A DNA stretch of 6,940 nt from positions 1 through 6,940 of the forward strand of contig CAYXDG010000118.1 in NCBI GenBank assembly GCA_964463655.1, given 5' to 3'. The translations under genes were made by a program, and so were the position numbers. The notes beneath the pieces were generated by a model. It had not been told where the DNA came from, did not search any database, and saw only the letters and a program-made list of their open reading frames with translations. The stretch's first letter is position 1. The number at the start of each line of letters is the position of its first letter. Shown piece after piece: positions 1 through 4,721 of the stretch. The DNA comes from Halothece sp964463655 (GTDB lineage: Bacteria > Cyanobacteriota > Cyanobacteriia > Cyanobacteriales > Rubidibacteraceae).

Positions 1-30
1 TATAAATAATCAAAATAGGAGCTTAAAACT

Positions 31-126
31 ATGTCTGGTGCAATTGCATACCTCGGTATCTTAATCGGCTATACAGTCTTAGCATTAGGTCTTTACTTTG
101 GGTTACGCGCTGCTAAAGTTCTCTAA
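31..126 (+). CDS. petL: Cytochrome b6-f complex subunit 6 (PetL)
   Basis: PetL is a small peripheral subunit of the thylakoid cytochrome b6f complex, which passes electrons from plastoquinol to plastocyanin or cytochrome c6; it mainly helps stabilise the complex. The frame encodes 31 residues, the usual PetL length. It is almost entirely one membrane span: a short N-terminus (MSGAIAYLG), a hydrophobic stretch at about residues 5-25, and a basic C-terminal end (GLRAAKVL). This layout and the ending agree with cyanobacterial PetL sequences as I recall them (for example FGLRSAKIL in Nostoc). The ATG follows a good Shine-Dalgarno AGGAG at 17-21, nine bases upstream. The AT-rich TATAAA at 1-6 could be a -10 box, but the -35 region lies outside the window. 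A strong terminator follows 11 bases after the stop, so the gene ends its transcript. At this size the assignment rests on length and pattern; another single-span photosynthetic miniprotein is the alternative. Confidence 0.77.
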   Translation: MSGAIAYLGILIGYTVLALGLYFGLRAAKVL

Positions 127-137
127 CCCTTGTCCTA

Positions 138-170
138 AGAGTTGGGAGATCACTCTCAACTCTTTATTTT
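138..170 (+). terminator. Intrinsic terminator after petL
   Basis: An 11-base stem (138-148 with 153-163, one G-T pair) closes a four-base ATCA loop and is followed by a T-rich run (TTATTTT, 164-170). It starts 11 bases after the petL stop. On the minus strand there is no T-run after the hairpin, so it is best read as a terminator for plus-strand transcription, although it could also slow the convergent acyltransferase transcript. Confidence 0.85.
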
Positions 171-323
171 AGATAGCCATTTTTTGATATCTGTGTTAGG
201 AATGAACTACGCAAAGCCACTGACGCGATCGCTTAGCGCTTCCTATCCATTACTATCAGTGTTGGCAGTTCGCCCTAAAATTAAAGCGCGATCGCCCCAG
301 TCCATAAACTGAAAACGATCGCA

Positions 324-362
324 GATCAAGGTCAATTAGACTCGATTCGGATCAAGGTCAAT
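324..362. repeat. 13-base direct repeat across the acyltransferase stop
   Basis: The 13-mer GATCAAGGTCAAT occurs at 324-336 and again at 350-362, offset by exactly 26 bases. On the minus strand the first-read copy encodes the C-terminal residues IDLD of the acyltransferase, and the second copy begins inside the TAA stop codon. It looks like a small local duplication that may have shifted where the protein ends. Only the 13-mer is conserved; the intervening 13 bases are not repeated. Confidence 0.8.
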
Positions 363-1547
363 CTCTTTTTTGGTAAAGGGTAAATCTTGATTAATTGCGT
401 CAATCTCTGCTTGTTCCATCTCATTAATTTCATCAATATAGCCGTTAAAAATTTGACTCATTCGTTGATGATAGAAACGGTGTAAACTATGATTGGCTTT
501 GGCGGGAAAACCGCGTCGGCGCTTATGACGACCGCCAGCGCCAGGGTCAAACATTTGCACTCCCTGAGCGATCGCCCATTCGATCGGTTGATAATAACAC
601 GCTTCAAAATGCAAGCAATCAAACTCTTGAAAACATCCCCAATAACGACCGTAAAGATTCTCCCCTTTTCGCAGACAGAAGGATAAGCCCACAGGACGAT
701 TTCGGTCTTCTGAATAAGCTGCAAACACCACCACACGATGTGCATAATTCGGATAAAGTTTCTCAAAGAATTTACGATTGAGATATTTACTCATCCCAAA
801 AAATTGGTCGCAAGTGCTGCTATAAAATTCATAAATTAAGGGAAACATCCAATGGGGAATGTCTTCTCCCGTATGGACTTTCATTTCTAATCCTGCTTTT
901 TCTACCTTTTTTCGTTCCCGTTTAATATTTCGTCGTTGGTTCGCATTAAACAGCTTTAAATAGTCCTCAAAATTATTTAAATCAGAGTTTTCCCAAATAT
1001 AGCTGTGATGTCGCCATCCCCGAAACCCAAATTGTTCTAAAATCGGTTTCCAGTCAGGGTCAATAAATAAAAAATGACACCCTGCAATTCCTTGGCGATC
1101 GCAAAACTCCTCGATCGCTCTGACCATGATTCCTGTCACTAAAGTTTCGTTTTCATCAGGACTAATCAAGAACCGATAACCGACAGCAGGGGTAAAGGGA
1201 GTCATCCCTAAGAGCTTCGGATAATACTCCACACCAATGCGATAAGCGAGATTAGCCCATTGTTGATCAAAGACAAATTCCCCATAACTATGTCCCTTCA
1301 AATACAAAGGAGCAGCAGCGACTAATGTGTTATTTTTCGAGATGGTTAGATGACAGGGTTGCCATCCTCGACGGGGGGCAACACTCCCCGATTGCTCTAA
1401 ATTGTTTAACCATTCCCATTCTAAAAAGGGAGTCCCTAGAGGAAGTGCTAAGGCATCCCACTGGGACTGAGGAATGTTTTTGATCTTTTCTTGCCAACGT
1501 ACTGTGTATTGAGAAGGAGAAATGAGATCAGGATTTTTGGTAATCAT
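336..1547 (-). CDS. FemAB-like N-acyltransferase (DUF482/COG3146 family, GNAT fold)
   Basis: The 403-residue product has the hallmarks of the FemAB-like/DUF482 family (COG3146, 'predicted N-acyltransferase'), soluble proteins with tandem GNAT-like folds. The substrate is not established; the 'peptidoglycan biosynthesis' label often seen comes from distant similarity to FemA/FemB. Visible family signatures are an N-terminal GTPFLEWEWLNNLE segment (residues 38-51), a basic helix QRRNIKRERKKVEKAG (204-219), LYGRYWGC (298-305), LHFEACYYQ (312-320) and FDPGAGGRHKRRRGF (333-347). Length is normal for the family, and no signal peptide or membrane span is evident, so it should be cytosolic. The start is the only ATG preceding the conserved region; its Shine-Dalgarno is poor. 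The gene stands alone, converging on petL and co-directional with ndhH, which lies 210 bases upstream. Its C-terminal codons overlap a short direct repeat. Family confidence is high; function is open. Confidence 0.88.
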   Translation of the reverse strand: MITKNPDLISPSQYTVRWQEKIKNIPQSQWDALALPLGTPFLEWEWLNNLEQSGSVAPRRGWQPCHLTISKNNTLVAAAPLYLKGHSYGEFVFDQQWANLAYRIGVEYYPKLLGMTPFTPAVGYRFLISPDENETLVTGIMVRAIEEFCDRQGIAGCHFLFIDPDWKPILEQFGFRGWRHHSYIWENSDLNNFEDYLKLFNANQRRNIKRERKKVEKAGLEMKVHTGEDIPHWMFPLIYEFYSSTCDQFFGMSKYLNRKFFEKLYPNYAHRVVVFAAYSEDRNRPVGLSFCLRKGENLYGRYWGCFQEFDCLHFEACYYQPIEWAIAQGVQMFDPGAGGRHKRRRGFPAKANHSLHRFYHQRMSQIFNGYIDEINEMEQAEIDAINQDLPFTKKEIDLDPNRV

Positions 1548-1710
1548 TCGTCAAGCCTGATTTATGGTCTAAAAACAGCCTAGCAATTAATTTTCTGAAT
1601 TAGTAACCAGAGGAAAAAATTTCTCCACTGCACACTCATTTTGATTTGTCAAGATATACTTAAACAGTTGAACTTGCTTTAAGTTGATGGTGAAAGTCTT
1701 TTCAAACAAT

Positions 1711-1735
1711 CCCCTTCGCTAAAGTTAGGAAGGGG
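1711..1735 (-). terminator. Hairpin downstream of ndhH, candidate terminator
   Basis: CCCCTTC (1711-1717) pairs with GAAGGGG (1729-1735), and CTAA/TTAG can extend the stem past a single bulged G. On the minus strand the hairpin begins about 23 bases after the ndhH stop and is followed by ATTGTTTG, only a weak T-run. It could be an ndhH terminator, or a copy of a C/G-rich dispersed repeat that happens to fold. A similar CCCCTTA/TAAGGGG core appears at 3438-3453. Confidence 0.5.
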
Positions 1736-1757
1736 AGACTTGTTACAGGAAAAAGAA

Positions 1758-2942
1758 TCAGCGATCGACCGATCCCATAATGATGTCAATACTCCCTAAA
1801 ATTGCCATAATATCAGCAACTTTCATCCCTTTTAAAAGGTGAGGGAGAATTTGTAAGTTATTAAAGTCTGGCGCTCGAATTTTCCAACGCCAAGGGAAGA
1901 CGTTATCATTTCCCACTAGGAAAATCCCTAATTCTCCTTTTCCACTTTCAAGGCGAACATAGTGTTCTCCTTCAGGAATTTTGAAGGTGGGAGCCATTTT
2001 CTTGGCGATATATTGATAGTCGAAATCATTCCACTGAGATTTTTTCCCTTCGGCCATCCGTCGCGCTTCTAGGTTTTCATAGGGGCCGCCTGGGATGCCA
2101 TCACAAGCCTGACGAATAATTTTAATGGATTCTCGCATTTCGCGGACACGGACAATATAACGGGCGAAACAATCGCCAGCAGTCTCCCAATGAATATCCC
2201 AATCAAAATCATCGTAACATTCGTAATGGTCAACTTTCCGTAAGTCCCATTTTACGCCAGACCCCCGCAACATTGGGCCAGATAATCCCCAATTAATCGC
2301 TTCTTCACGGGTAATCACGCCAATTCCTTCTATACGACGACGGAAGATGGGGTTATTGGTGATGAGTTTTTCGTATTCATCGACTTTTTCTGCAAAATAA
2401 TCGCAGAAGTCAAGACATTTATCCAACCATCCATAAGGTAAATCAACCGCTACTCCACCGACGCGGAAGTAGTTGTTATTGATTAACCGTGACCCACTTG
2501 CTGCTTCCCAGAGGTCGTAAATTAATTCCCGTTCGCGGAAAATGTAGAAAAAGGGTGTTTGTGCGCCGACATCTGCTAAGAATGGCCCTAACCAGAGTAA
2601 ATGGTTAGCGATGCGGTTTAATTCCAGCATGATGACGCGGATATATTGAGCGCGTTTGGGAACTTCAATATCCGCCAGTTGTTCGGGTGCGTTAACAGTG
2701 ATTGCTTCGTTGAACATTCCCGCAGCGTAGTCCCAACGACTTACATAGGGAACGTACATGACGTTGGTGCGATTTTCTGCAATTTTTTCCATTCCCCGAT
2801 GGAGATAACCAATGACGGGTTCACAATCAACTACATCTTCCCCGTCGAGGGTAACGATGAGGCGAAGAACGCCGTGCATTGAGGGATGGTGTGGTCCCAT
2901 GTTTAACACCATCGGCTCGGTTCTGGTTTCAATTTTTGCCAT
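1758..2942 (-). CDS. ndhH: NAD(P)H-quinone oxidoreductase subunit H (NdhH)
   Basis: NdhH is the 49-kDa/NuoD-type subunit of the thylakoid NDH-1 complex. It sits on the cytoplasmic arm next to NdhK and forms much of the plastoquinone pocket used in respiration, cyclic electron flow and, in some NDH-1 forms, CO2 uptake. The product has 394 residues, the standard length. The N-terminal loop NMGPHHPSMHG (residues 14-24) carries the quinone-site histidine (H23), and SRWDYAAGM (68-76) carries the matching tyrosine (Y72); both positions are conserved across complex I. Other family blocks include PFFYIFRERELIYDLWE and the canonical C-terminus IMGSVDR. The start ATG lies immediately before AKIETRTEPMVLNMG, the usual cyanobacterial N-terminus. 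The nearest purine-rich motif, GAGGAAG, is about 16 bases upstream, which is long for a Shine-Dalgarno. The gene is monocistronic here, away from other ndh genes, as is common in cyanobacteria. A TATAAT-containing promoter lies about 70 bases upstream. Confidence 0.98.
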   Translation of the reverse strand: MAKIETRTEPMVLNMGPHHPSMHGVLRLIVTLDGEDVVDCEPVIGYLHRGMEKIAENRTNVMYVPYVSRWDYAAGMFNEAITVNAPEQLADIEVPKRAQYIRVIMLELNRIANHLLWLGPFLADVGAQTPFFYIFRERELIYDLWEAASGSRLINNNYFRVGGVAVDLPYGWLDKCLDFCDYFAEKVDEYEKLITNNPIFRRRIEGIGVITREEAINWGLSGPMLRGSGVKWDLRKVDHYECYDDFDWDIHWETAGDCFARYIVRVREMRESIKIIRQACDGIPGGPYENLEARRMAEGKKSQWNDFDYQYIAKKMAPTFKIPEGEHYVRLESGKGELGIFLVGNDNVFPWRWKIRAPDFNNLQILPHLLKGMKVADIMAILGSIDIIMGSVDR

Positions 2943-3009
2943 GATAATTAGGTTTTTTCTTCCTCGTTTAAGGTCTGCGCGATCTTAAAAATGTTTCATT
3001 GTGTTAACT

Positions 3010-3040
3010 ATTATAGGATCGATCGGGCTACCTCCCTCAA
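3010..3040 (-). promoter_or_regulatory. Candidate sigma-70-type promoter for ndhH
   Basis: Read on the minus strand, a perfect TATAAT (-10) lies at 3015-3010 and TTGAGG, a fair -35, at 3040-3035. The 19-base spacer is longer than ideal. It would give a leader of about 60 bases before the ndhH ATG. This is motif inference only; the -10 is convincing and the -35 is not. Confidence 0.42.
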
Positions 3041-3073
3041 TCCCCCAAGGTTAGGGAAAGTTAATGCTCTCCT

Positions 3074-3102
3074 TTGGTTAAAATATAAGCCTAACTTATC
3101 AT
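3074..3102 (+). promoter_or_regulatory. Candidate promoter for the small membrane protein gene
   Basis: TTGGTT (3074-3079) and TATCAT (3097-3102) are separated by exactly 17 bases, directed toward the ORF at 3201. The leader would be about 90 bases. Each box is an imperfect match, and AT-rich spacers yield such pairs by chance, so support is modest. Confidence 0.28.
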
Positions 3103-3200
3103 TTTAGCTGCTACCCATCTAATTTAAAAGGACTTCTCGATCGCCTTCTGTTAAACTAGGAAAGGTTAAAAAATCCTAAATCCTACCCGTTATTTTACCA

Positions 3201-3356
3201 ATGCAATTTATTCGTGCTTACGTCATGCCCTTTTTAGTGATTTTAACTTTCACCGTTGCGCTATTAGCGGTGAGCGCGCGAATTTTTCTTCCCAGCGATA
3301 TGTTAGCACCAGCGCCGATGGAGGAGTCTGTAGAATCCGCAATCAGTGATCAGTGA
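3201..3356 (+). CDS. Small single-span membrane protein, unrecognised
   Basis: A 51-residue frame starts at ATG 3201, with an in-frame TAA at 3177 showing it cannot extend further upstream. The N-terminus MQFIRAYVMP is followed by one hydrophobic span (about residues 8-31, including FLVILTFTVALLAVSA), then a proline- and acid-rich tail starting RIFLPSDM. This is the layout of the many thylakoid miniproteins that attach to photosynthetic or NDH complexes, but I do not recognise the family and assign no function. It is divergent from ndhH with a 258-base spacer. The last residues (AISDQ) are encoded by a heptamer repeat (ATCAGTG), so the original C-terminus may have ended near residue 44 and been altered by repeat growth. 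No good Shine-Dalgarno is visible. The coherent membrane span and charge pattern argue that it is real; a chance ORF remains possible. Confidence 0.62.
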   Translation: MQFIRAYVMPFLVILTFTVALLAVSARIFLPSDMLAPAPMEESVESAISDQ

Positions 3357-3359
3357 TCA
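3342..3359. repeat. Short tandem heptamer repeat (ATCAGTG)
   Basis: ATCAGTG occurs twice in tandem, followed by a partial ATCA. Heptamer tandem repeats of this kind, including ATCAGTG-type arrays, are common in cyanobacterial spacers. Here the repeat overlaps the 3' end of the small membrane protein gene and supplies its TGA stop. Confidence 0.75.
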
Positions 3360-3437
3360 ACCCCCTCTTTTCTCACTCAAAAATTGCGCTACCGAACAAT
3401 CCTCAATCAAAGCGCGATCGCTGCCTTCTAGTAAGCT

Positions 3438-3466
3438 CCCCTTAACTAAGGGGGGTTTGGGGGGGA
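3438..3466. repeat. C/G-rich hairpin repeat
   Basis: CCCCTTA (3438-3444) pairs with TAAGGGG (3447-3453), followed by GGTTTGGGGGGGA. This matches, from memory, a dispersed cyanobacterial intergenic repeat of the CCCCCTTAA...AAGGGGG type. There is no T-run on either side, so a terminator role is unlikely. Confidence 0.55.
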
Positions 3467-3534
3467 TATTCCTCAGCAAAGCCCGAAGCCTTCTCGAAGT
3501 GTTCCCTGTTCCCCTACCGACTACCTAGTGAGAT

Positions 3535-3603
3535 GTAGGATGGAGGAGGTGTTAATTGCTGAAAAAGTCAAGAGACCTTGATGGTGGGCAATGCTCACCC
3601 TAC
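3535..3603. repeat. Palindromic repeat, possible miniature element remnant
   Basis: The right part contains GGTGGGCA (3583-3590) and TGCTCACC (3592-3599), an inverted repeat with one mismatch, ending in CTCACCCTAC. This type of GTAGGGTGGGCATTGCCCACC palindrome is widespread in cyanobacterial intergenic DNA, recalled rather than searched. The left part begins GTAGGATGGAG, an imperfect inverted match to the right end, so 3535-3603 could be a 69-base degenerate miniature element. The palindrome is clear; the element boundaries are inference. Confidence 0.4.
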
Positions 3604-3606
3604 TTT
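3578..3606 (+). promoter_or_regulatory. Candidate promoter for the reductase gene, inside the palindromic repeat
   Basis: TTGATG (3578-3583) and TACTTT (3601-3606) have a 17-base spacer made up almost entirely of the palindrome. The start point would fall about 20 bases before the reductase ATG. The -35 is fair, the -10 poor. Confidence 0.25.
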
Positions 3607-3631
3607 GTCGCTGATGATGAAATAGGAAACT

Positions 3632-4630
3632 ATGCCAGTTAAACAAGAACAAATCAAAGTCAAGCAACCTCTCTCTCTCCCTGTTATGGGATGTGGCACA
3701 TGGGCTTGGGGAAATAAACTGCTGTGGGAGTATGATCAGAGTCGAGATCAACAACTACAGGAAGTATTTAACGACTGTGTTGAAAATGGTGTAACCTTGT
3801 TTGATACGGGGGATTCTTACGGGACGGGAAAACTCCAAGGGCGCAGTGAACAACTCTTAGGACAGTTTACCCGAGAGTATCAAGGGACAGGGAAAGATCA
3901 GATTTGTCTGGCGACAAAACTGGCTGCGTATCCTTGGCGCTTAACTCGTCAGTCAATGATTGCTGCGGGTCGTGCTTCAGCCAATCGCCTAGGAAGATCG
4001 ATCGACCTCGTTCAAATGCACTGGTCAACGGCAAATTATGCCCCTTGGCAGGAAAAAGCCCTTTTAGATGGGCTGGCTGACCTTTATGATCAGGGGGAAG
4101 TCAGGGGTGTTGGCTTATCTAATTATGGCCCCAAACGCCTAAAAACAGTCTATCAGAAATTTGCTCAGCGAGGCGTTCCCATTGTTACCCTACAAGTGCA
4201 ATATTCTTTATTATCCACCTATCCTGTAGAGGAATTAGGCTTAAAAGAAGTCTGTGATGAGTTAGGGATTCAACTAATTGCATATAGTCCATTGACGCTG
4301 GGTTTATTAACAGGAAAATATCGGAATGGGGTATTTCCGAAAGGGGTAAGAGGATTGTTGTTTCGTTATCTTTTGCCAGGCATCCAGCCTGTTTTAAAAA
4401 CGTTAGACGCGATCGCACAATCTAGAGAAAAAAAATTATCGCAAGTGGCTTTAAATTGGTGTATTTCTAAAGGAACAATTCCCATTCCAGGGGCAAAAAA
4501 TAAACAACAAGTGCAAGAAAATATGGGTGCTTTGGGTTGGCGTTTAAGTGATGGGGAAGTGACAGAGTTAGATCAGGCAACCCGAAAGATCAACCGTCGT
4601 ATGGTACAAAACATTTTTCAAACGCGATAA
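3632..4630 (+). CDS. Aldo/keto reductase, pyridoxal reductase-like
   Basis: The 332-residue product is a complete cytosolic aldo/keto reductase, a TIM-barrel enzyme that uses NADPH to reduce carbonyls. The catalytic tetrad is visible: D58 and Y63 in FDTGDSYG, K96 in CLATKLAAYPW and H130 in VQMHWST. Cofactor-contacting segments follow: GLSNYGP (161-167), LQVQYSLL (187-194), AYSPLTLGLLTGKY (217-230) and the phosphate-binding IPIPGAKNKQQVQEN (283-297). Features such as CGTWAWGN near the N-terminus and the ending MVQNIFQTR match, from memory, plant chloroplast pyridoxal reductase PLR1, so a role in vitamin B6 salvage (pyridoxal to pyridoxine) is plausible but unproven; substrate cannot be read from sequence. 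The start is fixed by an in-frame TAG at 3623-3625 and a nearby AGGA (3624-3627). It may share a transcript with the peptidase gene 91 bases downstream. Confidence 0.94.
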   Translation: MPVKQEQIKVKQPLSLPVMGCGTWAWGNKLLWEYDQSRDQQLQEVFNDCVENGVTLFDTGDSYGTGKLQGRSEQLLGQFTREYQGTGKDQICLATKLAAYPWRLTRQSMIAAGRASANRLGRSIDLVQMHWSTANYAPWQEKALLDGLADLYDQGEVRGVGLSNYGPKRLKTVYQKFAQRGVPIVTLQVQYSLLSTYPVEELGLKEVCDELGIQLIAYSPLTLGLLTGKYRNGVFPKGVRGLLFRYLLPGIQPVLKTLDAIAQSREKKLSQVALNWCISKGTIPIPGAKNKQQVQENMGALGWRLSDGEVTELDQATRKINRRMVQNIFQTR

Positions 4631-4667
4631 GATCGAACTGTTATCAACCCGACTCGACGGACAGAGG

Positions 4668-4681
4668 AGCGCGATCGCGCT
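4668..4681. repeat. 14-base perfect palindrome around a HIP1 site
   Basis: AGCGCGATCGCGCT is a perfect palindrome that extends a HIP1 octamer by three bases on each side, in the spacer between the reductase and peptidase genes. It has no T-run after it and is not a terminator. It is probably an extended HIP1 copy. Confidence 0.6.
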
Positions 4682-4721
4682 ATCGTGAAAAATAAAGAAC
4701 AAGTGAGCGATTAATAGCCGT

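Larger units (their letters stand above)
3357..3631. other. Repeat-rich spacer before the aldo/keto reductase gene
   Basis: These 275 bases show no convincing gene. A plus-strand frame is open from 3346 to 3528, but its peptide includes the tract PLTKGGLGGI, which is the translation of a C/G-rich repeat common in cyanobacterial intergenic DNA rather than a protein family. In order, the spacer holds the end of the heptamer repeat, a HIP1 site (3414-3421), a CCCCTTA/TAAGGGG hairpin with a G-rich flank, and a GGTGGGCA/TGCTCACC palindrome just upstream of the reductase. Confidence 0.7.

Noticed and set aside
458..766. 102-codon minus-strand frame, and a 65-codon plus-strand frame at 489-686
   Set aside because: Both lie wholly inside the acyltransferase gene in other frames and show no recognisable protein features.
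1641..1660. TTGACA-like box (minus strand, 1652-1647) as a promoter for the acyltransferase gene
   Set aside because: No acceptable -10 hexamer occurs at 16-19 bases; the candidate positions read AGTGGA or similar.
3029..3060. C-rich stretch between ndhH and the miniprotein gene as a further copy of the G/C hairpin repeat
   Set aside because: It has CCCTCAATCCCCCAAGG but no complementary arm that folds, so there is no support beyond composition.
3346..3528. 60-codon plus-strand frame after the miniprotein gene
   Set aside because: Its peptide is largely translated repeat (PLTKGGLGGI) and it starts inside the heptamer repeat; no sign of a real protein.
3521..3754. 77-codon minus-strand frame overlapping the start of the reductase gene
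   Set aside because: It runs antisense through the palindromic repeat and the reductase N-terminus, with low-complexity content and no domain.
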